This document shows, in pieces, positions 1 to 8,074 of a stretch of DNA of 64,000 bases; the stretch's first letter is position 1; each line of letters begins with the position of its first letter. This stretch comes from Streptomyces sp. DSM 110735 (GTDB taxonomy: Bacteria > Actinomycetota > Actinomycetes > Streptomycetales > Streptomycetaceae): contig NZ_JACYHF010000022.1 in NCBI RefSeq assembly GCF_016482685.1, forward strand, positions 37,442-101,441, in the 5' to 3' direction. The notes beneath the pieces were generated by a model, which saw only the letters and a list, made by a program, of their open reading frames with translations, had not been told where the DNA came from and ran no database searches. The position numbers were made by a program, and so were the translations under genes.

Positions 1-658
1 CGGCGACCACGTGGTTGTCCTTGACGAGAGCCGCGTCGGAGAGCGACATGCGGTGGTTGACGCCGCCGCCGCAGCGGACCGCGTACTTCTCCAGGGAGCG
101 CAGTCCCGGCGTGGTCTTGCGGGTGTCGCGGACGCGGGTGCGGCTGCCCTCCAGCAGGTCGGCCCACGCGCGCGTGGCGGTCGCGATGCCGGACATGCGG
201 CCGAGGATGTTCAGCGCGCTGCGCTCGGCGGTGAGCAGGTCGCGGGTGCGGGCGGTGACGGTGAGGAGCTTCTGCCCGGCCTCGACCAGGTCGCCGTCCT
301 CGACGTGCCGCTCGACCTCGAACTCGTCCTCGCAGACCACGGAGAGCACGGCCTCCGCGACCCTGAGACCCGCCACGACGCCGGTCTCGCGGGCGGTGAA
401 GTCGCCGGTGGCGCGCGCGTCCTCGGGGATGGTCGCGACGGTCGTCACGTCGACACCGCCCGCCAGGTCCTCCTGGACCGCGACGTTGGCGATGTCCTCG
501 ACCTCGACCGGGTCGAGCCCTGCCTCGGCCAGCAGGTCGGCGAGCGCGGGGTCGAGCCCGCACTCCAGGTACTCCTCGCCCTCCTCGCCGCCCGCGCCGC
601 AGGCGCAGCCGTCACCGCAGCCGCCGGTGGAAGCGAGGGGAAGGTCTTCGGTGCTCAC
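1..658 (-). CDS. nadC: Nicotinate-nucleotide pyrophosphorylase (carboxylating), C-terminus cut by window edge
   Basis: Quinolinate phosphoribosyltransferase: converts quinolinate and PRPP to nicotinate mononucleotide, CO2 and PPi in de novo NAD synthesis. Reading inward from a GTG at 658, the protein has an acidic, Cys/Gly-rich N-terminus (GGCGDGCACGAGG), then the family core with VQEDLAGGVDVTT, the alanine-rich RSALNILGRMSGIAT stretch, and the phosphate-binding RDTRKTTPGLR and GGGVNHRMSLSDAALVKDNH segments. The window ends just after the latter, so roughly the last quarter is missing. An AGGAG lies about 10 nt before this GTG; a second in-frame GTG at 667 is too close to it. The gene is last in a DUF2520-panC-nadB-nadC operon, 44 bases after nadB. 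Product call is firm; only the N-terminal extension is variable in the family. Confidence 0.95.
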   Translation of the reverse strand, partial: MSTEDLPLASTGGCGDGCACGAGGEEGEEYLECGLDPALADLLAEAGLDPVEVEDIANVAVQEDLAGGVDVTTVATIPEDARATGDFTARETGVVAGLRVAEAVLSVVCEDEFEVERHVEDGDLVEAGQKLLTVTARTRDLLTAERSALNILGRMSGIATATRAWADLLEGSRTRVRDTRKTTPGLRSLEKYAVRCGGGVNHRMSLSDAALVKDNHVVA

Positions 659-702
659 GTTCGTCACTGCTCCTGGGGACGCGGGGTGGATGCCGGAGGG
701 TG

Positions 703-2400
703 TTACCGGGTCGGGGGGAAGTCTGCGGTCTCGGTGACGCGCTCGGCCAGGGAACGGTCCGGGCGGAGCGTCACCACGATGTGGCGGCGCCAGTGGTCGT
801 CGTCGCGCTCGGGGCGGTCCTCGCGCCAGTGGCAGCCGCGGGTCTCCTCGCGCAGCCGGGCGGCGGCGACCAGGACGCGGGCGACGTCCAGGAGGTTGGT
901 CGCCTCCCAGGTGTCCACGCCGGGCTCGGGGGTCTTGCCGTCGGTCTCCAGTGCCTCGCGCGCCTCGGTGTGCAACTGCCGCAGCCGCTCGGCGGCGCGC
1001 GCGAGGGAGTCCGCCGAGCGCAGCACGCCCGCGCCCTCGGTCATGATCCGCTGGACGGTGAGCCGGTCCTCCGGCGCGAGCAGCGGGTGCGCGGGGCGGT
1101 CGGCGTACGGCACGGGGGCGGGCACGCGCGCGGCAAGGGTGCCGTCGGCGTGGGCGGCCGTGAGGTCGGCGGCGATGCGCTCGGCGTAGACGAGCCCTTC
1201 GAGCAGGGAGTTGGAGGCGAGCCGGTTGGCGCCGTGGACGCCGGTGCAGGCGGTCTCGCCGCACGCGTACAGACCGGGCACCGTCGTACGGCCGCGGTCG
1301 TCGGTGCGGACGCCGCCGGAGGCGTAGTGGGCGGCCGGGGCGACCGGGATGGGCTCGGTGACCGGGTCGATGCCGTGGGCGCGGCAGGCGGCCAGGATGG
1401 TCGGGAAGCGCTGCTCCCACATCTCGGCGCCGAAGTGCCGGGCGTCGAGGTACATGTGCTCGGCGCCCTTCTCCTGCATGCGCCGGGTGATGCCCTTGGC
1501 GACGATGTCGCGCGGTGCCAGCTCGGCCAGTTCGTGCTGGCCCGTCATGAAGCGCACGCCGTCGGCGTCGACCAGGTGGGCGCCCTCGCCGCGCACCGCC
1601 TCGGAGACCAGCGGCTGCTGGCCTTCGGCGTCGGGACCGAGGAACAGCACGGTCGGGTGGAACTGCACGAACTCCAGGTCGCTGACCTCGGCGCCCGCGC
1701 GCAGTGCGAGGGCGACGCCGTCGCCGGTGGAGACGGAGGGGTTGGTGGTCGCGGAGAACACCTGGCCCATGCCGCCGGTCGCGAGGATCACGGCGGGCGC
1801 GTGCACGGCGCCCACCCCGTCGTGCTGCCCCTCGCCCATGACGTGCAGGGTGACCCCGGCGGTGCGGCCCTCGGCGTCGGTGAGCAGGTCGAGCACGAGC
1901 GCGTTCTCGATGGTGCGCAGCCCGCGCTCGCGGACCGCCTCGACCAGCGCGCGGGAGATCTCGGCGCCGGTGGCGTCGCCGCCCGCGTGCGCGATACGGC
2001 GGCGGTGGTGGCCGCCCTCGCGGGTGAGCGCGATGGTGCCCGCGTCGTCGGTGTCGAACCGGGCGCCGGTAGAGATCAGCCGCCGTACGGCGCCGGGACC
2101 CTCGGTGACCAGGAGGCGTACGGCCTCCGCGTCGCACAGTCCCGCGCCCGCGACCAGGGTGTCGTCCAGGTGCTGTTCGGGTGTGTCGCCCTCGCCGAGC
2201 GCGGCGGCGACGCCGCCCTGGGCCCAGCGGGTCGAGCCGTCGTCCAGGCGGGCCTTGGTGACGACGACCGTGGTCAGTCCCGCCGCCTCGCAGCGCAGGG
2301 CGGCGGTCAGCCCGGCCACGCCGGATCCGACGACCACCACGGCGGCCGGGATGGCCCAGCCGGGGGCGGGCGCGTGCAGTCGTATGCCTGTGCTGGTCAC
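703..2400 (-). CDS. nadB: L-aspartate oxidase
   Basis: FAD-dependent oxidation of L-aspartate to iminoaspartate, the first step of bacterial quinolinate synthesis. The 565-residue protein has the dinucleotide-binding VVVVGSGVAGLTAAL near residue 21, the STRWAQGGVAAAL flavin loop, the succinate dehydrogenase-like capping region with SEAVRGEGAHLVD, LAPRDIVAKGI and CGETACTGVHGANRLASNSLLEGLVYAERIA, and the helical C-terminal domain of the fumarate reductase flavoprotein family. Length is normal for NadB. The GTG start overlaps the panC stop by 4 bases, implying translational coupling. nadC follows directly, but nadA (quinolinate synthase) is not in the window. Confidence 0.96.
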   Translation of the reverse strand: MTSTGIRLHAPAPGWAIPAAVVVVGSGVAGLTAALRCEAAGLTTVVVTKARLDDGSTRWAQGGVAAALGEGDTPEQHLDDTLVAGAGLCDAEAVRLLVTEGPGAVRRLISTGARFDTDDAGTIALTREGGHHRRRIAHAGGDATGAEISRALVEAVRERGLRTIENALVLDLLTDAEGRTAGVTLHVMGEGQHDGVGAVHAPAVILATGGMGQVFSATTNPSVSTGDGVALALRAGAEVSDLEFVQFHPTVLFLGPDAEGQQPLVSEAVRGEGAHLVDADGVRFMTGQHELAELAPRDIVAKGITRRMQEKGAEHMYLDARHFGAEMWEQRFPTILAACRAHGIDPVTEPIPVAPAAHYASGGVRTDDRGRTTVPGLYACGETACTGVHGANRLASNSLLEGLVYAERIAADLTAAHADGTLAARVPAPVPYADRPAHPLLAPEDRLTVQRIMTEGAGVLRSADSLARAAERLRQLHTEAREALETDGKTPEPGVDTWEATNLLDVARVLVAAARLREETRGCHWREDRPERDDDHWRRHIVVTLRPDRSLAERVTETADFPPTR

Positions 2401-3398
2401 GAGGCGGCTCCGGGGGTTCCGAAGGTGAGTGGGATGTTGTCGATCAGCCGGGTCGAGCCGACCCGGGCGGCGACGGCCAGGACTGCCTCGCCGGTGAAGC
2501 CGTCGCCGATCTCGGTGAAGTCGGCGGGGTCGACCAGGGCGAGGTAGTCCAGGACGAGGGGCGGCTCGAAGTGGACGCCCTCGTCCAGGATCTGGCGGGC
2601 GGCCGCGCGGACGGCGGCCGGACCGCCGGGTACGGCGGTGGCGACGGCGTGCGCGTCGGCGGCGGCGCGCGACTCGCCTATGGCGCTCAGCGCCTCGGCG
2701 CGCGCCTGCGTGGACGGCACCTCGCGGGCGCGGGCGCGCAGCGCCTCCTGGGCGGCGTGCCGGTCGCGTCCCGCGAACAGCGCGCGGGACAGCGTGAGGG
2801 CGGTGAGGCGCTCCTCGGGCGAGAGGTAGCGGTTGCGGCTGGAGAGGGCGAGACCGTCCTCCTCGCGGACGGTCGGCACGCCGACGATCTCCACGCCGAA
2901 GTTGAGGTCGCGCACCATGCGCCGGATGAGGGCGAGCTGCTGGGCGTCCTTCTGGCCGTAGAGCGCCACGTCGGGGCGGGTGAGGTGGAGCAGCTTGGCG
3001 ACGACGGTGAGCATGCCGTCGAAGTGCCCGGGGCGCACGGCGCCCTCCAGGCGCTCGCCCATGGGGCCCGCCGAGACGCGGACCTGGGGGGCGCCGCCGG
3101 GGTAGACCTCGTCCACCGAGGGCGCGAAGACGGCGTCGGCGCCCGCGCGCCCGGCGAGCGCGAGGTCGGCGTCCAGGGTGCGCGGGTAGCGGTCGAGGTC
3201 CTCGCCCGCGCCGAACTGGAGCGGGTTGACGAAGACGGTGACGACGACCTCGCCCTCGGGCCCGGCGATCGCGCGGGCGGCGCGGATCAGCGTGGCGTGG
3301 CCCTCGTGCAGGGCACCCATGGTCATCACGACGGCACGGCGACCCCGGCGCACGCGCGCGTGCAGATCGTCGGCGGTGCTCAGCAGGGTGGTGGTCAT
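2397..3398 (-). CDS. panC: Pantothenate synthetase (pantoate-beta-alanine ligase)
   Basis: ATP-dependent condensation of pantoate and beta-alanine to pantothenate. The 333-residue protein has the HIGH-like VVMTMGALHEGHATLIRAA motif near residue 22, the VFVNPLQFGAGEDLDRYPRT segment, the pantoate/ATP loop GMLTVVAKLLHLTRPDVALYGQKDAQQLALIRR, and the KMSKS-like LALSSRNRYLSPEER. The frame stays open far upstream, but ATG 3398 is chosen because a GAGGGGAA ribosome site sits 6-8 bases before it and its ATGA overlaps the stop of the upstream DUF2520 gene. The C-terminus overlaps nadB by 4 bases. Confidence 0.97.
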   Translation of the reverse strand: MTTTLLSTADDLHARVRRGRRAVVMTMGALHEGHATLIRAARAIAGPEGEVVVTVFVNPLQFGAGEDLDRYPRTLDADLALAGRAGADAVFAPSVDEVYPGGAPQVRVSAGPMGERLEGAVRPGHFDGMLTVVAKLLHLTRPDVALYGQKDAQQLALIRRMVRDLNFGVEIVGVPTVREEDGLALSSRNRYLSPEERLTALTLSRALFAGRDRHAAQEALRARAREVPSTQARAEALSAIGESRAAADAHAVATAVPGGPAAVRAAARQILDEGVHFEPPLVLDYLALVDPADFTEIGDGFTGEAVLAVAARVGSTRLIDNIPLTFGTPGAAS

Positions 3399-4351
3399 CG
3401 GGCGTTCCCCTCGGGGCCGTTCGTTCCGTTCGTTCCGCCGGGGCCGTCGGCGGTGGGGGCGAGCGCCCCCAGCAGGTCCTCGGCCAGCTCGGGCTTGAGC
3501 AGCCCGGAGGCGAGGGCGCGGTCGGCGGTGGCGCGGGCCATCGCGAGGTAGCCCTCCACCGTGTCCGGCGCGTGCTTCCTGAGCTGGTCGAGGTGGGCGG
3601 TGACCGTGCCGGCGTCGCCGCGCGCGACCGGTCCGGTCAGGGCCGCGTCGCCGGAGCGCAGCGCGTTGTCCAGGGCGGCGCCGAGCAGCGGGCCGAGCAT
3701 CCGGTCGGGGGCGTCGACACCGGCGGTGCGCAGCAGCTCCATGGACTGCGCGACCAGGGTGATCAGGTGGTTCGAGCCGAGGGCGAGGGCGGCGTGGTAG
3801 AGCGGGCGGTTCTCCTCGGCGATCCACTCGGGCTCGCCGCCCATCTCGATGACCAGCGCCTGCGCGGCAAGCCGCAGCTCCTCGGGCGCGGTGACGCCGA
3901 AGGAGCAGCCCGCCAGGCGCTGTACGTCCACGGGGGTACCGGTGAAGGTCATCGCCGGGTGCAGCGCGAGGGGCAGCGCGCCCGCGCGCAGGGCGGGCTC
4001 CAGGACGGAGACGCCGTACCGCCCCGAGGTGTGCACGAGGAGCTGGCCGGGGCGGACGGCGCCGGTCTCGGCGAGTCCCGTGACCAGGCTGGGCAGGGCG
4101 TCGTCGGGGACGGTCAGCAGGACCAGGTCGGCGCGCTGGAGGACCTCGGCGGGCGGCACCAGCGGCACGCCCGGAAGCATCGCCTCGGCGCGCCTGCGGG
4201 AGGCGTCGGAGACCCCCGAGACGGCGACCGGGACGTGCCCGGCGAGCTGGAGGGACGCGGCCAGCGCGGGGCCCACGCGTCCGGCGCCGACGACGCCCAC
4301 GGTGAGCCGCGCGGGGCGGTCCTTGTTGTCTGGCTGGTGGACTGTACTCAC
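3395..4351 (-). CDS. Rossmann-like and DUF2520 domain protein
   Basis: A 318-residue protein with an N-terminal NAD(P)-binding fold (LTVGVVGAGRVGPALAASLQLAGH, residues 17-40) followed by a DUF2520-type helical domain (LYHAALALGSNHLITLVAQSMELLRTAGVD). The overall shape resembles 6-phosphogluconate dehydrogenase-like reductases, including ketopantoate reductase. The C-terminus is low complexity (GGTNGTNGPEGN). It is translationally coupled to panC by ATGA. This linkage suggests a role in pantothenate supply, possibly as a ketopantoate reductase substitute for panE; that is inference, since no panE motif set is proven here. It is first in the four-gene minus-strand operon, divergent from the gene at 4513. 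Confidence 0.85.
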   Translation of the reverse strand: MSTVHQPDNKDRPARLTVGVVGAGRVGPALAASLQLAGHVPVAVSGVSDASRRRAEAMLPGVPLVPPAEVLQRADLVLLTVPDDALPSLVTGLAETGAVRPGQLLVHTSGRYGVSVLEPALRAGALPLALHPAMTFTGTPVDVQRLAGCSFGVTAPEELRLAAQALVIEMGGEPEWIAEENRPLYHAALALGSNHLITLVAQSMELLRTAGVDAPDRMLGPLLGAALDNALRSGDAALTGPVARGDAGTVTAHLDQLRKHAPDTVEGYLAMARATADRALASGLLKPELAEDLLGALAPTADGPGGTNGTNGPEGNAR

Positions 4352-4512
4352 GCGACCGTGGCCTTCCCGTTCCAGTCCGCTCTGGGTACCGGACGATTTC
4401 TCGTCATGTTAACGCTATCCGGGGACGCGGCTCCGGTTGTCCACAGGCTGTGGGCGGCGGGGGCGGAAAACTCCGGTGCCCGGGGGCGGGGGCGCGGGGC
4501 ATCATCGGCCGT

Positions 4513-5751
4513 ATGACGGATACGGCGGGGCAGGACGGCGCGGGCGGGTTCGGGGACGCGGGCGGGTTCGGGGACGCGGGCGGGTTCGGGGACGCGGGGC
4601 AGGGCGCCTGCGAGGAGCCCTCGCTGCGGGAGCGGCGTGCGGCGGCGCAGCGCGGGGCGCGGCGGGTGCTGTCGCGCGCGGGCTGGCGGGGCACGCTCCG
4701 CGAGCGCCTGGCGCACCTCCAGGAGGCGGCGCCTGGGGTGTACGACCTGGACGAGCCCGCGGACGTGTACGGCGACCGGGTCGTGGCCGCCCTGGAGGAG
4801 CGGGTGGCGGCGCTGCTCGGCATGGAGTCCGCCGCGTTCTTCCCGACCGGGACGATGGCCCAGCAGGTGGCCCTGCGCTGCTGGGCGGCCCGTACCGGCA
4901 ACCCCGTCGTCGCGCTGCACTCCCTTGCCCATCCCGAGCGGCACGAACGCCATGCGCTCAGCCAGGTCGCGGGGCTGCGGCCGGTGATCCTGACGACCGA
5001 GCACCGCCCGCCCACGGCAGCCGAGGTCGCGGAGTTCCCCGAGCCCTTCGGCACGCTGATGCTCGAACTCCCGCTGCGGGACGCCGGGTTCCTGCTGCCG
5101 ACCTGGGAGGAGCTGACGGCGACCGTCGAGGCGGCGCGCGAACGGGACGCGGTGGTGCACTTCGACGGGGCGCGTCTGTGGGAGTCGACCGTCCGCCTCG
5201 GGCGCCCGCTGGAGGAGATCGCGGGGCTCGCCGACAGCGTCTACGTGTCGTTCTACAAGTCCCTCGGCGGCTTCGGCGGCGCCGTGCTCGCCGGTCCCAC
5301 CAGCCTGATCGAGGAAGCCCGCACCTGGCGGCACCGCTACGGCGGCAACGTCTTCCAGCAGTTCCCGACCGCCCTGTCCGCCCTCGCCGGTCTGGACCGC
5401 GAACTCCCCCGCCTCCCGGAATACGTCCAGCACGCGCGCGTGGTCGCCACCGCCCTGCGCGAGGGTCTCGCCTCCGCCGGTCTCCCCTGGTCCCGCGTCC
5501 ACCCCGAGGAACCGCACACCCACGAGTTCCAGGTCTGGCTCCCCTGCGCCCCCGACACCGCCGCGGAGGCGGCGGTCCGCCAAGCCGAGGAAACGGGCAC
5601 GATGCTCTTCGCCAACGGCTGGGACACGGCGGGTCCAGACCTCGCGGTCACCGAGGTGACGGTGGCGGAGGCGGGTCTCGACTGGACGGCGGAGGACGTG
5701 AAGCGAGCGGCGGTGGACTTCGCGGAACGGGTACGGCTGCCGCGGGGGTGA
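4513..5751 (+). CDS. Threonine aldolase / beta-eliminating lyase family PLP enzyme
   Basis: A 412-residue fold-type I PLP enzyme of the aromatic amino acid beta-eliminating lyase/threonine aldolase family, expected to cleave a beta-hydroxy amino acid such as L-threonine to glycine and acetaldehyde. Seen: DVYGDRVVAALEERVAALLGMESAAFFPTGTMAQQ (cofactor phosphate region), VVHFDGARLWES (the Asp for the pyridine nitrogen) and the SFYKSLGGFGG loop carrying the Schiff-base lysine. ATG 4513 is preferred over a start 63 bases upstream because family homology begins after it. The first ~40 residues are unusual: three perfect 6-residue repeats. Substrate specificity cannot be read from sequence. Confidence 0.85.
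   Translation: MTDTAGQDGAGGFGDAGGFGDAGGFGDAGQGACEEPSLRERRAAAQRGARRVLSRAGWRGTLRERLAHLQEAAPGVYDLDEPADVYGDRVVAALEERVAALLGMESAAFFPTGTMAQQVALRCWAARTGNPVVALHSLAHPERHERHALSQVAGLRPVILTTEHRPPTAAEVAEFPEPFGTLMLELPLRDAGFLLPTWEELTATVEAARERDAVVHFDGARLWESTVRLGRPLEEIAGLADSVYVSFYKSLGGFGGAVLAGPTSLIEEARTWRHRYGGNVFQQFPTALSALAGLDRELPRLPEYVQHARVVATALREGLASAGLPWSRVHPEEPHTHEFQVWLPCAPDTAAEAAVRQAEETGTMLFANGWDTAGPDLAVTEVTVAEAGLDWTAEDVKRAAVDFAERVRLPRG
4543..4596 (+). repeat. Three perfect 18-bp tandem copies coding GGFGDA
   Basis: Units at 4543-4560, 4561-4578 and 4579-4596 are identical (GGCGGGTTCGGGGACGCG) and in frame, giving a flexible Gly/Phe/Asp N-terminal tail on the PLP lyase. It looks like recent slippage and may vary in copy number between strains. 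Confidence 0.95.
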
Positions 5752-5842
5752 CGCTGGACGCACCCCCGGCCGGTCGGCCACGCACGGCACCGTCCACTTG
5801 CCCACGGACGTCCGCCGCGCGCCCCGCGCCCGCGCGGGAGAC

Positions 5843-6055
5843 TCACGGCGTCCGGGGACGGCGCCCCGACCGCCCGACCAGCACCGCGCGCCACCGCCCC
5901 CTCGCCGGACGCCCCGCCAGGACCGCCCGGAAGCGGCGGCGGTCGCGGACCGTGCGCAACAGGGCGAGCACTCCGGTGCCGAAGGCAGGCGGTTCGGGGG
6001 CGGCGCGCGTCCGGGCTCGGTACGTGTCGAAGAGGTGCTGTTGCGTGATGCTCAT
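5843..6055 (-). CDS. Small basic hypothetical protein
   Basis: A 70-residue Arg-rich protein starting MSITQQHLFDTYRARTRAAPEPP and ending RWRAVLVGRSGRRPRTP. I recall short Streptomyces proteins with this MSxTQQHLxDxYRA start followed by a WRRFRAVxAGR-type stretch, but no function is known to me. It is divergent from the ArsR-type regulator at 6155 and 91 bases from the convergent PLP lyase. The ribosome site is poor (CGGAG about 12 bases upstream). Codon use fits a real gene, but the assignment rests mainly on the family-like N-terminus. Confidence 0.6.
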   Translation of the reverse strand: MSITQQHLFDTYRARTRAAPEPPAFGTGVLALLRTVRDRRRFRAVLAGRPARGRWRAVLVGRSGRRPRTP

Positions 6056-6154
6056 GGGGTCACGTTGCTCCGCGGGCGGAGACGGCGTCCCGTCGATTGA
6101 CGGTCCGGGTCAATCCATCGCCGAACCGCCGGAGGCACCCGGCACGATGGGGTC

Positions 6155-7261
6155 ATGAGCGTGACGATCGACATCGACGGGCTGCCCGCGGAGCGGATCA
6201 CCGCTGTGCCGTCGCCGTTGGCGGAGCTGGGGATGGCGTTGCACGCCCTCAGCGAGACGGGCCATCACCCGCAGTTGCACGGGTGGGCGACCGGGGTGAG
6301 CGGACGCCTTGAGGCGAATCTCGCGGACCGGCTGTGCGAGGCGGAGTTCCTGTGGCGGACGTCGATCGCGGACGTCTTCTGGCCGTTCGCCGGGATTCCG
6401 GGGCGGCGGACGCTCCCGGGCGCCACGCTGCCCGACGAGCTGGAACTGCTGGACAAGCTGACGGACGACCAGTTCGTGCTGGCGGCGACGGAGTTCGGTT
6501 GCATGTCCTACCGGCACAGCCGGTCGGAGACGAGCCCCCTCACCGATCCGGAGGCGCGCTGCCGGGCGCTGGAGCTGGCAGCGGCGCGCGGGGCGCGTCA
6601 GGAGCGGTTCACGCGGCGGCTCCTGGACGATCCGCCCGCCGTACGCGCCTGGTTCCGCAGGCTGGTGCTCGACTGCGAGGAGGCGTTCTTCGCGGACCTG
6701 TGGGCGCGCACCCAGACCCAGCTCGCGGCGGACGCCCGCCACCGCACCGAGCTGCTGCACCGCAAGGGCGCCGCCGAGGCGCTCGCCTCGCTGTCCAACG
6801 CGATCACCGTGGACGAGGAGACGCGCACGGTCACCGTCGACAAGCTCCTGGTGGGCCGCACCGCCACCGGTGACGGCGGTCTGGTCCTGGTCCCGACCGG
6901 CATCGGCTGGCCGCACGTCCTGGTGCTGCACCGGTACGACTGGCAGCCCGTGATCATCTACCCCGCCCAGGCGTCCCGCCCGCAGGCGCCCACCGTCGAG
7001 CAGCTCACCCGCCGCCTGGAGGCGCTCGCCCACCCGACCCGGCTGCGGCTGTGCCGCCATCTGGCACGCGGTCCGCACAGCACCAGCGAACTGGCCGACG
7101 CGCACGGCATGTCGGCGCCGGAGATCTCCCGCCACCTGGCCGTGCTGAAGAAGGCGGAGCTGATCACGAGCTGCCGCCGCGGCCGGTACGTACGCCACCA
7201 GCTCGACCTGTCGGCGGTGGCCCGGCTCGGCAGCGACTTCCTGGAGGGCGTCCTGCGCTGA
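6155..7261 (+). CDS. DUF5937-type transcriptional regulator with C-terminal ArsR winged helix
   Basis: A 368-residue protein. Residues ~1-270 form a sensor-like region (SPLAELGMALHALSETGHHPQLHGW near the start, then a helical domain). Residues ~285-360 are an ArsR-type winged helix: LTRRLEALAHPTRLRLCRHLARGPHSTSELADAHGMSAPEISRHLAVLKKAELI. This arrangement matches the DUF5937/ArsR regulators common in actinomycetes, whose ligands are mostly unknown. The gene is divergent from the small basic gene at 5843-6055. The metal-binding cysteine motif of classical ArsR proteins is absent from the DNA-binding helices, so it is probably not a metal sensor. Confidence 0.85.
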   Translation: MSVTIDIDGLPAERITAVPSPLAELGMALHALSETGHHPQLHGWATGVSGRLEANLADRLCEAEFLWRTSIADVFWPFAGIPGRRTLPGATLPDELELLDKLTDDQFVLAATEFGCMSYRHSRSETSPLTDPEARCRALELAAARGARQERFTRRLLDDPPAVRAWFRRLVLDCEEAFFADLWARTQTQLAADARHRTELLHRKGAAEALASLSNAITVDEETRTVTVDKLLVGRTATGDGGLVLVPTGIGWPHVLVLHRYDWQPVIIYPAQASRPQAPTVEQLTRRLEALAHPTRLRLCRHLARGPHSTSELADAHGMSAPEISRHLAVLKKAELITSCRRGRYVRHQLDLSAVARLGSDFLEGVLR

Positions 7262-7324
7262 CACGAGATGAAACGATCCGCCAGGACGCCAGCCCAGCCC
7301 CAGCCCCCGCCCCCGCGCCCCGTC

Positions 7325-7996
7325 TCAGCCGTTCCCGCCCGCCCGCACCAGCCCCGTCTCGTACGCCAGCACGACCACCTGCACCCGGTCCCGCAGTCCG
7401 AGCTTCGTCAGGATGCGCCCCACATGGGTCTTCACGGTCGCCTCGGACAGCACCAGGCGCGCGGCGATCTCGCCGTTCGACAGCCCCTGCGCGACCAGGA
7501 CCATGACCTCGCGCTCGCGGTCGGTCAGCCGTCCCAGCTCCTTGTGCCGGGGCTGCGGTCCGGCGGCGGGCAGCATGGGCGCGAAGCGGTCGAGCAGACG
7601 GCGGGTCGTCGAGGGGGCGACCACCGCGTCGCCGCTGTGCACCGCGCGGATCGCGCTCAGCAGCTCGCCCGGCGGCACGTCCTTGAGCATGAAGCCGGAC
7701 GCGCCCGCCTTGAGCCCGGAGAAGGCGTACTCGTCCAGGTCGAAGGTGGTCAGGATGAGCACCTTCGGCGGGTCGGGCTCCAGACAGATCCGGCGCGTAG
7801 TCTCCACGCCGTCCAGCTTGGGCATCCGCACGTCCATGAGGACCACGTCGACCTCGGTGGCGGCCAGCACCTGAAGCGCCTCCACGCCGTCGCCCGCCTC
7901 CGCGACGACCTCCATGTCCGGCTGGGCGGCGAGCACCATCCGGAACCCGGTGCGCAGCAGCACCTGGTCGTCGACGAGCATCACGCGGATCGTCAT
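7325..7996 (-). CDS. NarL/LuxR-family two-component response regulator
   Basis: A 223-residue response regulator. The receiver has the acidic pair LVDDQ, phospho-acceptor Asp55 in VVLMDVRMPKLDG, the switch Thr in VLILTTFDLDEY and the conserved Lys in GFMLKDVPP. The C-terminal LuxR-type HTH is LTDREREVMVLVAQGLSNGEIAARLVLSEATVKTHVGRILTKLGLRDRVQ. ATG 7996 is preferred over one 36 bases upstream because a GAGGA ribosome site precedes it. It lies 68 bases downstream of its cognate kinase on the same strand. Output genes are unknown. Confidence 0.95.
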   Translation of the reverse strand: MTIRVMLVDDQVLLRTGFRMVLAAQPDMEVVAEAGDGVEALQVLAATEVDVVLMDVRMPKLDGVETTRRICLEPDPPKVLILTTFDLDEYAFSGLKAGASGFMLKDVPPGELLSAIRAVHSGDAVVAPSTTRRLLDRFAPMLPAAGPQPRHKELGRLTDREREVMVLVAQGLSNGEIAARLVLSEATVKTHVGRILTKLGLRDRVQVVVLAYETGLVRAGGNG

Positions 7997-8046
7997 GAGT
8001 CCTCTTCCGGTATCGGTCGGGTCGGTGGGCAAGGGGGGCGTACGAC

Positions 8047-8074
8047 GGGATCAGTGCGCCGGGATCAGTGCGCC
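8047..8074. repeat. 14-bp tandem duplication spanning the kinase stop codon
   Basis: GGGATCAGTGCGCC occurs twice head to tail (8047-8060, 8061-8074). The kinase stop lies in the copy nearest its coding end, and the other copy is in the kinase-regulator spacer. No function proposed. Confidence 0.9.

Noticed and set aside
3399..3827. A longer panC reading frame
   Set aside because: The open frame upstream of ATG 3398 overlaps the DUF2520 gene and encodes Arg/Pro-rich shadow sequence; homology and the ribosome site fix the start at 3398.
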